64,000 nt of DNA from an uncultured Actinomycetes bacterium (GTDB lineage Bacteria; Actinomycetota; Acidimicrobiia; Acidimicrobiales; RAAP-2). The stretch spans positions 80,367 through 144,366 of the forward strand of contig CAIJYV010000021.1 in assembly GCA_903825035.1 (NCBI GenBank). The letters are read 5' to 3'. The position numbers and the translations under genes are program-made. A model generated the notes under the pieces. The model ran no database searches, was not told where the DNA came from, and worked only from the letters and a program-made list of their open reading frames with translations. Shown here piece by piece: positions 17,270 to 25,894 of the stretch; within the stretch, counting starts at the first letter, position 1, and each line of letters starts with the position of its first letter.

Positions 17270-17730
17270 CTCGCGCGAAGGCGAAACTCAGGCAAGTCAA
17301 CGAGCAGGTCAAAAAGTTCCTGGTCTCGTTCGTGAGTCAAGTGTGCGCGAACCTCTTCGAGAGGTAGCCAGCGAAGTTCATCAACCTCTTCGTTCGGCGC
17401 AAACTCACCCTTGTTGACCGCCATCAAGTAGTACGCGACAATCTTCGGTTTACCCTTGCGGTGGGTGTAATTAGTCGTGCCAATGAAACGCTCGATGTGG
17501 CAGTGGTGGCCAATCTCTTCGAGTACCTCGCGAACGGCAGCTTGTTCGAAGGTTTCACCCGGATCGAGTTTGCCCTTCGGGAAGGTCCAGTCGCCGCGAG
17601 CTTCGCGGTAGATGCAGGCGAGCTCAACCTGACCGGCGTCGACGGTGCGGTAGACCACGCCGCCGGCTGCGCGAATCAAATCGTTCGGCGCATCATTGGG
17701 GATGATTAGCTCGCCACTCAAGAGATACAC
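17266..17730 (-). CDS. NUDIX hydrolase
   Basis: A 154-residue NUDIX hydrolase. The NUDIX box is GKLDPGETFEQAAVREVLEEIG at about residues 52-73, within the fold starting IRAAGGVVYR. The substrate cannot be told; small actinobacterial members with this layout resemble MutT/Ap4A-type enzymes. I chose the GTG at 17730 because a TATCGT -10 box lies exactly 6 nt upstream. The frame stays open 66 codons further but would cross the divergent promoter. Confidence 0.85.
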   Translation of the reverse strand: MYLLSGELIIPNDAPNDLIRAAGGVVYRTVDAGQVELACIYREARGDWTFPKGKLDPGETFEQAAVREVLEEIGHHCHIERFIGTTNYTHRKGKPKIVAYYLMAVNKGEFAPNEEVDELRWLPLEEVRAHLTHERDQELFDLLVDLPEFRLRAS

Positions 17731-17736
17731 ATCCTT

Positions 17737-17742
17737 ACGATA
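17737..17742 (-). promoter_or_regulatory. -10 element of leaderless NUDIX promoter
   Basis: TATCGT on the minus strand, 6 nt before the GTG at 17730. It decides between a 154- and a 220-residue protein. Confidence 0.6.
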
Positions 17743-17799
17743 AATGCCAGCAAGAGGATTTTTGTGGATATCCCTTGGCGCCCAAAGCGGGCACCTCCC

Positions 17800-17805
17800 T
17801 AGAGT
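17800..17805 (+). promoter_or_regulatory. -10 element of TauE-family gene
   Basis: TAGAGT on the plus strand, 7 nt before the ATG at 17813. It supports the short start. Confidence 0.5.
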
Positions 17806-17812
17806 AGTAAGG

Positions 17813-18583
17813 ATGCTGCTCGCCCTCTTGTCGCCCGGCGCCAAATTTGGGATAACTCTCTCAGCGGGCGTCGCGGCGGGGGTCTTTAATGCGATCGCCG
17901 GTGGGGGCACCTTTCTCACCTTCCCCACCCTCCTCGCTCTCGGGGTGCCGGCCCTGCAGGCAAACCTGACCTCCGCGGTTGGGGTTCTTCCGAGCTATAT
18001 CGGCGGCATACAAAAGTTCTCCCGCGCCCGTGACGAGCGTCGGGCGCTCCTGCTCACCCTCTTGGGGCCGAGTCTGGCGGGTTCGCTCGTTGGCTGTGCC
18101 CTCTTGCTGCTCGCCCCACCGGCCACCTTTCAACTCGTTGTACCGTGGCTGATTGGAGTCGGTACCGTTCTGTTTGCGCTCTCACCTTGGATATCGAGAA
18201 GGTTGGCCCACCTCTCCGCTGATCACCCCGCCCGACGTCGGGCTCTGGTGGGCGGGGTCTTCTTCTGCGCCATCTACGGTGGCTACTTTGGCGCAGGCTT
18301 AGGCATCTTGTTGATGGCCACCATGGCCCTCACCTTGCCCGACGATATCCTTACCCTCACCGGTCTGCGGGTTCTCTTGGCGCTGGGGATTAATCTCATC
18401 GCCGCGTTGGTCTTTGTCGTGCACGGCCAGCTCGACTGGTGGGGTGTGCTCGCTCTGTGGTTCGGCACCCTCCTTGGTGGATATCTCGGGAGTGCGCTCC
18501 TCGCCAAGTTGTCGCCCTCGTGGGTTCGCGCCTGCGTCATCCTCGTCGGTGCAGCCACCACCTTCAAATTGGCCTCGGCATAA
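17813..18583 (+). CDS. Sulfite exporter TauE/SafE family membrane protein
   Basis: A 256-residue membrane protein with about eight hydrophobic segments in two related halves. The family pattern GVFNAIAGGGTFLTFPTLLALGVP is in the first half and the GAGLGILLMATMAL-type repeat in the second. Family members export sulfite, sulfonates or other organosulfur anions; the substrate here is unknown. The ATG at 17813 follows a leaderless-type promoter, divergent from the NUDIX gene. Confidence 0.87.
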   Translation: MLLALLSPGAKFGITLSAGVAAGVFNAIAGGGTFLTFPTLLALGVPALQANLTSAVGVLPSYIGGIQKFSRARDERRALLLTLLGPSLAGSLVGCALLLLAPPATFQLVVPWLIGVGTVLFALSPWISRRLAHLSADHPARRRALVGGVFFCAIYGGYFGAGLGILLMATMALTLPDDILTLTGLRVLLALGINLIAALVFVVHGQLDWWGVLALWFGTLLGGYLGSALLAKLSPSWVRACVILVGAATTFKLASA

Positions 18584-18599
18584 ATCTCTACTAATCCAC

Positions 18600-18605
18600 T
18601 AGTAT
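18600..18605 (+). promoter_or_regulatory. -10 element of leaderless DUF4395 gene
   Basis: TAGTAT on the plus strand, 6 nt before the ATG at 18612. Confidence 0.55.
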
Positions 18606-18611
18606 TTATGG

Positions 18612-19127
18612 ATGCGCCGTTTCTTCTCCTTCCCCAACCCCGTTAACGATGCCGCCGCGCGCAGCGTAGCCATTGGTGTGATCAGCATGAGCGTCCTGGC
18701 CTTCTTTACCGGCTGGAACTGGTTGTTGGTGCTGCTGACCTACGGATTCTTCGCTCGAGTACTCGCCGGACCCAAAATCTCACCATTAGGCCAGTTCGCG
18801 GTACGAATCTCGGGACCTCGACTTAAAAAATGGGAAAAGTTCGTTCCCGGTCCACCCAAGCGATTCGCCCAGGGCATTGGTTTAGCCTTCATGGTGGCCG
18901 TTGACATCGTCACGTGGACCAGCGGTTTTGGAGTGGCCAAATGGATTCTGCTTCCCCTCGTTGGTGCCGCCTCGCTAGAGGGCTTCTTGGGATATTGCGT
19001 CGGATGCGCAGTTTTTGCTCAGCTCATGAAGACCGGAATCATCCCCGAGTCGGTCTGCGTGGAGTGCTCGAACCTCTCGGCTCGATTTGAAAAATTGAGC
19101 CAGGAAGCCAAGCCTTCCCTCAGTTAA
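18612..19127 (+). CDS. DUF4395 family membrane protein
   Basis: A 171-residue protein with about four hydrophobic segments, matching the DUF4395 pattern: an N-terminal FPNPVNDAAAR, paired helices, and the GYCVGC motif (about 137-142). A final acidic/cytoplasmic tail holds CVECSNL. No biochemical role is established for the family. The CxxC-like cysteines and frequent association with thioredoxin-type proteins suggest a redox link, which is inferred. It is probably leaderless. Confidence 0.8.
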   Translation: MRRFFSFPNPVNDAAARSVAIGVISMSVLAFFTGWNWLLVLLTYGFFARVLAGPKISPLGQFAVRISGPRLKKWEKFVPGPPKRFAQGIGLAFMVAVDIVTWTSGFGVAKWILLPLVGAASLEGFLGYCVGCAVFAQLMKTGIIPESVCVECSNLSARFEKLSQEAKPSLS

Positions 19128-19156
19128 GAATTGGGTTAATCAGACCAAATCTTTCC

Positions 19157-19162
19157 TAGGCT
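19157..19162 (+). promoter_or_regulatory. -10 element of leaderless sedolisin gene
   Basis: TAGGCT on the plus strand, 6 nt before the ATG at 19169. It favours that ATG over the GTG one codon upstream. Confidence 0.55.
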
Positions 19163-19168
19163 GGAGTG

Positions 19169-21562
19169 ATGCGACGCCCGAAGCGCCAACTCATTTTCGC
19201 TAGTGTTGCGCTTCTTAGTGGCCTAGCCGTACCGGCCGTCGCTACCGCTTCACTACCACGCGTGGTGGTGGCCCACGTCGGCCCGACCTACGGAGCCTTG
19301 AGCGCACCACTCACTCGTGACTCGATCTTCGACGTCGTCTTGCAACCTCAGCAGGCTGCTCTCAACACCTATTTGGCAGAGCTCACTAATTCCGCTTCAG
19401 CGAACTACCGTCACTTTCTCACCACCGCCGAATTCGCACGCCAGTTCGGCCCGAGCGCCAGCGCCGTACGTACGGTGCGCCAGTACCTCGAACAAAATGG
19501 ACTTCGAGTCACGCACCTCAGCAAAGCCGGCACCATCATTCAGGCGAAGGGGAGCACCCGCAACATCGCGCACGCCTTCTCCGCAACTCTCCTCACCTAC
19601 AAGTACAAATCGATTACCAATTTGGCTTTCGCCTCCGACGCCTCCTTGCCCCAGGCGGTTGGTCAATACGTAAAAACAGTGGTGGGCTTAAGTGGCATTA
19701 CCACCTTGCACTCAAAAATTGCCCGATCAAAGGTAACGAGTCGAGTGAGCGCCCCGAATTTCTGCAGCAACAATGGATCTTCCGATAGCTCTGGCAATAC
19801 GCCGGGCACCAATGGCTACGACCTCACCCAACAAGGTCGCCTCTATGGTCTCGGCACGCAGTGGGCCGTTGGTAACTACGGCACCGGCGAGAAGATTGCT
19901 ATGTACGAACTCCAGAGTTACTCACCGACGGATGTCTCTTTCTATAAGAGCTGTTACGGCCTCACTAATTCCATTCAGGCCATCAACGTTGACGGCGGCC
20001 CCCAGAGTGCCGACAACACCGGTGGACTCGAAGAGGCCAATCTCGACATCGAAGAGGCGGCGGGACTCGCGCCCGGATCGACCATCTTGGTGTACCAGGG
20101 AACTCAAAACATTGGCTCGGGCGCCCTCGACACTTACGCCCAAATTGCCGACGACAACTCGGCGCAAATTGTTTCGAGCTCGTGGGGATCTTGCGAATTT
20201 GATACCTCGACTCAACCAGCCGCCGAACAATTGATCTTCCAGCAGATGGCGGTGCAGGGGCAGACGGTCCTTTCCGCTGCCGGTGACAACGGTTCGAGCG
20301 ACTGCGTCGGTGACACGCAAATTTCGGTCCCCGCATCTTCAGCCGCCTTCCCCGACACCACCCTGTCCGTCGACGATCCCAGCTCGCAGCCCTACGTCAC
20401 CGCGGTTGGCGGGCTCGCCGTTCAAAACATCACGACCACACCCACGGTGTGGGACGTGCAGTGCACCGAACAGGTCGAACCCACCTCGTGCAACACCGCC
20501 AGTGGTCGTCCCGCCGAAGGTGGCGGTGGCGGTATTTCTTCGGTGTGGAGTCTGCCCTCTTGGCAACAAAGCGCAGCGGCAAACCTCTCACCCGCGCCGA
20601 CAATGCGCATGGTGCCTGATCTATCGGTCATGGCCGATCCACGGACCGGTTTCATCGTTCGCGATAGCGGAAGTTGGACGGCCGTTGGCGGCACTTCAAT
20701 TGGTTCTCCCCTAATGTCAGCACTGCTCGCCGTAGCGGCGAACGTCTGTGGTGTCACCAACTTCGGCACCATAAACCCAACCCTGTACTCAATGCCATCG
20801 AACAGCTTTGTGGACATTGGTTCTTCAAACGCAAATTCCAACGCCGTGGCCTACGGAATCACCTCTTATGTGAGTGGCGCTGGATACGACCTCGCGAGCG
20901 GACTGGGTTCTCCCAGCGCGACTAGTTCGTTTATTACCAACCTGTGCCCGAGCGGACCTCAGGCCAATCACTCGGTGGCGTCGGTGGCGATCTCTTCGCT
21001 CGTCGCGAACGGTACCGGGACTTCGCTCACGGTCACGGCGCGCGACCGACTCAACGCGCCAGTTCCTGGGGCCAGCATTGGCTTGAACTACGCGAGCACC
21101 GCCACGACGCCGGTCATTGTCAACGGGGTTACCGACCCCGCCCAACCCCTCGTACTCACGGCTAACGGCGCTGGGGTGGCCACCTTTACGATTAACTCCC
21201 AGACTGCCGGCACGGTGACGCTCACGCCACTCATTGGCGCCCAAGCTATCGGGCAACCAATTTCTATTTCATTCAGCGCTCCCGTGGTGCTGCGCGTGCC
21301 GAGCGTTCCAACCATTACCCGACTCGCTGGCTTGGTGAAGGGGGTTGCCGTGGGATTGCGCGCACCGAGCTCGAATGGTGGTTCTGCGATTATCCACTAT
21401 CAATATTCACTCAACGCTAAATCATGGATCACCGTTGGTCCCGCCACTAATTTCAACATCACCAAGCTGGGTCAACGCGTGCGATATTCCATCCGAGTTC
21501 GCGCGAAAAATGGCGTGGGATTCTCACCCGCTAGTAGTGCCAAGGTATTTACGACTCACTAA
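19169..21562 (+). CDS. Secreted S53 sedolisin (pro-kumamolisin type) with Ig and FN3 domains
   Basis: A 797-residue exported serine-carboxyl peptidase, usually active at acid pH. In order: signal peptide (to about 30), inhibitory pro-kumamolisin propeptide (about 45-195, with NYRHFLTTAEFARQFG), then the catalytic domain. The catalytic Glu/Asp are in EEANLDIEEA, the oxyanion Asp in SAAGDNGSSDC and the nucleophile in GGTSIGSPLM. The Ca-site end is GYDLASGLGSP. An Ig-like segment and a C-terminal fibronectin type III domain follow. It probably digests external protein. Confidence 0.92.
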   Translation: MRRPKRQLIFASVALLSGLAVPAVATASLPRVVVAHVGPTYGALSAPLTRDSIFDVVLQPQQAALNTYLAELTNSASANYRHFLTTAEFARQFGPSASAVRTVRQYLEQNGLRVTHLSKAGTIIQAKGSTRNIAHAFSATLLTYKYKSITNLAFASDASLPQAVGQYVKTVVGLSGITTLHSKIARSKVTSRVSAPNFCSNNGSSDSSGNTPGTNGYDLTQQGRLYGLGTQWAVGNYGTGEKIAMYELQSYSPTDVSFYKSCYGLTNSIQAINVDGGPQSADNTGGLEEANLDIEEAAGLAPGSTILVYQGTQNIGSGALDTYAQIADDNSAQIVSSSWGSCEFDTSTQPAAEQLIFQQMAVQGQTVLSAAGDNGSSDCVGDTQISVPASSAAFPDTTLSVDDPSSQPYVTAVGGLAVQNITTTPTVWDVQCTEQVEPTSCNTASGRPAEGGGGGISSVWSLPSWQQSAAANLSPAPTMRMVPDLSVMADPRTGFIVRDSGSWTAVGGTSIGSPLMSALLAVAANVCGVTNFGTINPTLYSMPSNSFVDIGSSNANSNAVAYGITSYVSGAGYDLASGLGSPSATSSFITNLCPSGPQANHSVASVAISSLVANGTGTSLTVTARDRLNAPVPGASIGLNYASTATTPVIVNGVTDPAQPLVLTANGAGVATFTINSQTAGTVTLTPLIGAQAIGQPISISFSAPVVLRVPSVPTITRLAGLVKGVAVGLRAPSSNGGSAIIHYQYSLNAKSWITVGPATNFNITKLGQRVRYSIRVRAKNGVGFSPASSAKVFTTH

Positions 21563-21582
21563 AAACAGGTTGGCCACCTAGA

Positions 21583-24072
21583 ATGTATCTATTCCCCCGT
21601 AGGTATCGAAAGGCCCTTTTGACTCTTCGTCGCATTGCGCTTTCCGTCTTGGTCGTCCTCGCGACAACCTTCAGCCTCACTACCTTGCTGCACGCCACGA
21701 CCAGCTCGGCGCAAACTGGCTTCCCTCTCTATTCATTTATCAACTCGGGCGTGGGGGCTTTGCCCTGGGACGGTCAGACTTCATCACAGTTAACCAACAA
21801 CACCTTGATGATTGGCGCCCCCCACTCAATCACCAATTCGACTGAGGGCGTGGTCGCCTACCTGACGAGCAAAAAAGACATCGCGCTCTACACCCTGCCC
21901 GCGAGCGGTACTCCTGGTTGGACCAACTACTCAGCCGGTTACAACGTCCCGACGCCCTCATCGGATCCAGTGCCCTTCTTTGATCCCAGCGGCGCGGTCG
22001 ACATGCTCTACGTTGACGCCACGGGAAACCTCGATCTCATTACCGCCAACGACCCCGTGAATGCCGGCTGGTCGCACCTCAATGGCAATCAACTCTGGCA
22101 GCCCCGAGTCGTTACTAATTTGAGCGACCTCACCGGACAACCCGCCCAAGGGGTTCCCAGTGTGCTGCTCTCGAGCAATACCGCCACCATCTCCTACCGC
22201 ACTGCGGCGGGCGCCATTGAGGTGTTGAGTATGACTTTTGTCACCGACCAGCCAATTCCCGTGCTCACCGCCGTGGCCACGCCACTCACCATCACCAACG
22301 CCACGACTCCGACAACAACCACAACCTCCAGTTCGACCACCACGAGTTCATCGACCACAACCTCGTCGACCACCATTAGCTCAACCACCACGACGACCGC
22401 CGCCCCGACTAATTCCGGATCAATTGCGAGCGACCCGCTACTACTGCCAACTACCCCACCGAGCATTGCCGTATCCAGTTCAACGAATCACGCGATGGTG
22501 TTCATCGCGAGTTCAAGTTCGTTAGCGACGTGGCACGGAGTGGACCTAACGAGTTCAACTGGCGTGAATGTTTCTGGGGCGCTGTCGGCGACCACGCTCA
22601 GCAATAACCTGGTACTCGTCGGCACCTCGATTTCACAGAATGTCAACGTCTTCCAAACACCGCTCACCTCCTTTAGTTCGGGTGGGAACTTTGTGGCCCC
22701 GACCTGGACGGTGCAAAACGTAGAGACCAATACCGCAGCGGCGGCTACGACCAATCCGAGTGCAGCTCTCAACGGAATTCCGTTGATGACCGGCACCCTG
22801 GCCGTCAACTCAGTGGGGACCTCATTGTTCATCTCTGGTCAAGCGGCGGGTTGGGGAGACCTCTTCTCTTTCACTGGCGCGCAGAATGCGACTCGATGGT
22901 CCACGACCGACGTCTCGGCCACCGGTGGGCAAAACGCCAAGAGCGTCGGCTCCGCGGTAGCGGGACTCACCGTCGCGGGTCAATTGTCGCTCTACGCCGC
23001 TGGGGTGGCGGTGCCGATTCCCCAGGGCACCGGTGTCTACGCCATTCCCGACGCCAAACTCAGCCAAGCGATCACCGATGGCTGGAAGGTCATCTCCGAA
23101 ACCGGCGGCCTCGGAGCGACAACCTCTCCGTGGGTGGCGATGTTGCCCTATTCAACTTGCAGCGCGAGCCAGGTGACCGGTTGCGTTGACTTCAACGTGG
23201 CTCGAGTTGTTGCCCAGTCCCACCGCAATATTGGTTGGATTTCCTTCTGGACGGTATCGGGGCCAATAGCTCACTCCACGCCGGCCGATCCGCAGACAAA
23301 TGCCAGTTACTACCACCACGGCTACATGGCCGGACGGGCGGTAGCGACTCAAATTGATCTCTACCGCGGTCAAGGTGTTGGGGTAAAGCCCAACTGGGTG
23401 GTCTTTGACCCCGAAGGTTGGCCCGACTCCCACTCTGGACTCGACACCACGAGCCACACCCCATCGGTTGTTGCTCAGTACACCGCCTACTGGCAAAACA
23501 TGTTGCGCGGCTGGGTCGATGGTCTAGCCGCAGTCGACTCCACCCTAAACCCAGGGGTGTACGCGAACCAAGGCGAATACGTGAAGTACCACCTCTCGAC
23601 TCTGGCCATGCCCGTGTTCCCAGCGCTCGCTTTTGGGAACGGAAAGCAAATAGTTGCGCGCGGCACTTTGACCGCTGCAGTTAGCGCCGGTGCGACTTCG
23701 ATTCAGATCAACACCAACACCGGGTTCAACCCTGGTCAGTACTTAGGTTTCATCGACGGCGGCCGCACCGAGACCGTTCAGATTGCCAGCAACTACGACG
23801 GCAGCAGTTTGAGTGTGCCACTCGCTGCTCCCACCCAATTCGCCCACGCGAGTGCCAGCATGGTCGCTACCGTGATTCCGCCTTATCAAATTGCTGGTAT
23901 GAACGGCACCAACATTCGTGGTTGGATTGCCTTTAGCGCGACCTGCGGATCACTGGCGTGGCAAAAGTGGGCCCTCAAGATTGAAGCCCAGATTCTGTCG
24001 GGTCCGGGGTGGAACGGTCAGTTCAACACCCTGCAGTTCAACCCAGGTCTGTACTGCGCTCCTTCGAATTAA
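21583..24072 (+). CDS. Large secreted protein with Thr/Ser linker and glycoside-hydrolase-like C-terminus
   Basis: An 829-residue exported protein. The signal peptide is followed by a repetitive beta-rich region (about 45-240), a Thr/Ser linker (about 240-285), more beta-rich sequence, then a C-terminal domain (about 490-829). That domain has WVVFDPEGWPD and YWQNMLRGWVDGL and resembles DUF1906/GH25-type TIM barrels. A small beta insert (about 685-755) interrupts it. Function is not established; cell-wall or polysaccharide binding or cleavage is inferred. The start is uncertain: the ATG at 21583 overlaps a TAGAAT box, while the TTG at 21619 has AAAGG 5 nt upstream. Confidence 0.7.
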   Translation: MYLFPRRYRKALLTLRRIALSVLVVLATTFSLTTLLHATTSSAQTGFPLYSFINSGVGALPWDGQTSSQLTNNTLMIGAPHSITNSTEGVVAYLTSKKDIALYTLPASGTPGWTNYSAGYNVPTPSSDPVPFFDPSGAVDMLYVDATGNLDLITANDPVNAGWSHLNGNQLWQPRVVTNLSDLTGQPAQGVPSVLLSSNTATISYRTAAGAIEVLSMTFVTDQPIPVLTAVATPLTITNATTPTTTTTSSSTTTSSSTTTSSTTISSTTTTTAAPTNSGSIASDPLLLPTTPPSIAVSSSTNHAMVFIASSSSLATWHGVDLTSSTGVNVSGALSATTLSNNLVLVGTSISQNVNVFQTPLTSFSSGGNFVAPTWTVQNVETNTAAAATTNPSAALNGIPLMTGTLAVNSVGTSLFISGQAAGWGDLFSFTGAQNATRWSTTDVSATGGQNAKSVGSAVAGLTVAGQLSLYAAGVAVPIPQGTGVYAIPDAKLSQAITDGWKVISETGGLGATTSPWVAMLPYSTCSASQVTGCVDFNVARVVAQSHRNIGWISFWTVSGPIAHSTPADPQTNASYYHHGYMAGRAVATQIDLYRGQGVGVKPNWVVFDPEGWPDSHSGLDTTSHTPSVVAQYTAYWQNMLRGWVDGLAAVDSTLNPGVYANQGEYVKYHLSTLAMPVFPALAFGNGKQIVARGTLTAAVSAGATSIQINTNTGFNPGQYLGFIDGGRTETVQIASNYDGSSLSVPLAAPTQFAHASASMVATVIPPYQIAGMNGTNIRGWIAFSATCGSLAWQKWALKIEAQILSGPGWNGQFNTLQFNPGLYCAPSN

Positions 24073-24214
24073 ATCGTTCTCGACGAGCTCGGTTTTCCCT
24101 CACGGCCCAGCGCAGAGTAAAGACCACGAGCCCCGCTAATACCACTAGAAAAATGGTAAAGACCAGGACGAATTGAGCCGTGAAGGTCGTTAGAAAAAGC
24201 GGGGTGGCAAACAT
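24038..24214 (-). CDS. Small single-pass membrane protein (58 aa)
   Basis: A 58-codon frame beginning MFATPLFLTTFTAQFV and ending in a basic tail (RENRARRERFNSKERSTD) before TGA at 24040-24038. Residues about 12-36 form one strong transmembrane helix, with the charged end predicted inside. Support for it being real is a TAAGAT -10 box exactly 6 nt before the ATG, the same layout as about eighteen other genes here. It overlaps the 3' end of the large secreted gene tail-to-tail by 35 nt. I do not recognise a family. Confidence 0.6.
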   Translation of the reverse strand: MFATPLFLTTFTAQFVLVFTIFLVVLAGLVVFTLRWAVRENRARRERFNSKERSTDLG

Positions 24215-24220
24215 TTCCTT

Positions 24221-24226
24221 ATCTTA
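24221..24226 (-). promoter_or_regulatory. -10 element of small membrane protein gene
   Basis: TAAGAT on the minus strand, 6 nt before the ATG at 24214. The identical hexamer and spacing precede hemQ. Confidence 0.5.
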
Positions 24227-24259
24227 AGTGGTGTCACACCCATCGACCAAAGTGTTCCC

Positions 24260-25051
24260 ATGACTTCAACCCTCGATTCCACGACCACCGTTTTGCAAGC
24301 CTTACGTGGAAATCGAGCCGACCGCCCCACCCCACGGGTAGGCGATTCCGCAATTTTGCGCGCCGCATTGGAGGATTCGCTGTACGCGATTGTAGGCCCG
24401 CAGCACTTCTTTGACCCCCTGGTACTGCGCAGTCAAGATCTCCGCTTCGAACCACCGGTCTTGGCGGAGAATGCCCACTCCTTCGCCCGGGTTCGAGGAA
24501 TTTTGATGCACCACGCTCTTCGTCTCCTGAGCGTTGGATACTCGTTTAATAACCCGTACGAAGAATTGCTGGCCGCTTGGCGTTGCGAAGCGGGAGAGAA
24601 CGAACTTCTTGCGTTCATCGATCACCTCGACGGTGAGGACCAGGCCAAGTTCGCCACCGAAATCGCCGCGCACACGACGGCGTTGCGCCACGGTCTTGGA
24701 GCATTCGGGTCGAGCTGGTCACTTCGTTCTACGGTTCGCGTTGCCAATCTCCTTTGCGCCGGTGCGGTTGCCGTACGCGACACGATTGACCTGTCAATCG
24801 ACACGATTGGTAACGGGGCTAATTCCACGGTCTTGCTGGACCTCACGACGGCACCACTCGACGAGACCAGTGAGAAAACTTTACGCTTTCACGCACTTAA
24901 CCAAACTTTGCGTACCGGTGTGACGCCACTTCGTTCAGCGGTACTGTCGACCGCGACCGGCGAGCAAATCGTTCGCGAGGTCTCGATTGACCTGTTAACC
25001 CAAGCGGTCGCTGACGTGCTCGAAGCGGCCGAACGAAAGTGTCAGAAGTGA
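24260..25051 (+). CDS. Hypothetical protein, first of an unrecognised pair
   Basis: A 263-residue soluble protein that I do not recognise. The first two thirds look helical. A stretch at about 170-240 (VRDTIDLSID, then TVLLDLTTAP, then an EKTLRFHALNQTLRTG helix) resembles the IDxx..DxK core of RecB-like nucleases with the Lys lost; this is only an impression. Its 3' end overlaps the next gene by 13 nt, so the two proteins are probably made together. The ATG at 24260 has no clear leaderless box or Shine-Dalgarno sequence. It is divergent from the small membrane gene. Confidence 0.7.
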   Translation: MTSTLDSTTTVLQALRGNRADRPTPRVGDSAILRAALEDSLYAIVGPQHFFDPLVLRSQDLRFEPPVLAENAHSFARVRGILMHHALRLLSVGYSFNNPYEELLAAWRCEAGENELLAFIDHLDGEDQAKFATEIAAHTTALRHGLGAFGSSWSLRSTVRVANLLCAGAVAVRDTIDLSIDTIGNGANSTVLLDLTTAPLDETSEKTLRFHALNQTLRTGVTPLRSAVLSTATGEQIVREVSIDLLTQAVADVLEAAERKCQK

Positions 25052-25860
25052 CCACCCTCACTACGAGTTTCGTTTCACCGGGTGCACTGGATCAAGTGTT
25101 GGACTCAGCTCCTGACGTTACAACTGAAATTGCGAGCGAGCAGCGCAATTCGCTCGCAGAAAGATTTCGTGCCGTCTCACTGCCGAGTCACCGACGCCTC
25201 GACGCCTGGATGGTCGAGCGCGCCTCGACGCACGTAACGCCCTTTCGCTGGTCCCCTTCCACCGCTCGTCGGGTTCTCGGCAACGCCACCTTGCGGTACC
25301 GACTCGCCCATCAGGTTTCGGCGATGGCCGCGCTCGATGAGGTTGTCGTTGATCATCTTTCTCGTGCCGCTACCGGTTACGCTCGCCGGGGTTCGTTGAG
25401 TTCGTGGCTCAGCGAACTCTCCACCGCGCAGCTGGCCCTCGTCACCAGTGACGCACTTAACTGGTCTCATTCACTCGAAGAGGTGGCGCGCTCGGTCGAG
25501 GGTGGGCTGGTGGAAGTGGCCGATAGTGATGCCTATTACGATGTCGCCACCGCTCGAACGACCCTGCGGGGACGTCGAGACTTGCTCGTGACTAAGGACG
25601 AAAAGCGCACCATAATTCGCCTTCGATCAGGTGCCCCTGGGCGCACTGCTGGGGCGGGGCTTCGCGCGGACCTGACGATTGACGCCTTTTCCCGCCCCGA
25701 TGGGCGTGCGGCCAACCAAATCATTGGTGTTTGGCCCGATGCGGGGCTGTTGTTGCGAGTCGAGGGTTCACTAGACGACATCAAGGCCGGCGCTAAGGAT
25801 TTGCTGCGCGTGGCCAATCTTCAGCACACGACTTTCTATCAGCGCCCCCTAGCTAGTTAA
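25039..25860 (+). CDS. Hypothetical protein, second of the pair
   Basis: A 273-residue soluble protein without recognised motifs. An Arg-rich helical N-terminus (about 40-200) leads to a C-terminal alpha/beta part (about 185-273) with KRTIIRLRSGAPGRTAG, LTIDAFSRPDG and GLLLRVEGSLDDIKAGAKDLLRV. The GTG/ATG region at 25039 lies inside the preceding gene, indicating translational coupling. The fixed pairing suggests a complex. The neighbour downstream is typA, with its own promoter. Confidence 0.7.
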   Translation: MSEVTTLTTSFVSPGALDQVLDSAPDVTTEIASEQRNSLAERFRAVSLPSHRRLDAWMVERASTHVTPFRWSPSTARRVLGNATLRYRLAHQVSAMAALDEVVVDHLSRAATGYARRGSLSSWLSELSTAQLALVTSDALNWSHSLEEVARSVEGGLVEVADSDAYYDVATARTTLRGRRDLLVTKDEKRTIIRLRSGAPGRTAGAGLRADLTIDAFSRPDGRAANQIIGVWPDAGLLLRVEGSLDDIKAGAKDLLRVANLQHTTFYQRPLAS

Positions 25861-25894
25861 GGGCACCCCAATTAACTAGTAGCGTGGTCAGGTT

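Noticed and set aside
17731..17928. 66-codon N-terminal extension of the NUDIX protein
   Set aside because: It would cross the divergent promoter and is not NUDIX-like; a -10 box 6 nt before GTG 17730 explains the start.
22310..22410. Repetitive ACC/ACG/TCG-rich stretch resembling a microsatellite
   Set aside because: It codes in frame for the Thr/Ser linker of the large secreted protein; similar linkers occur in other exported proteins here.
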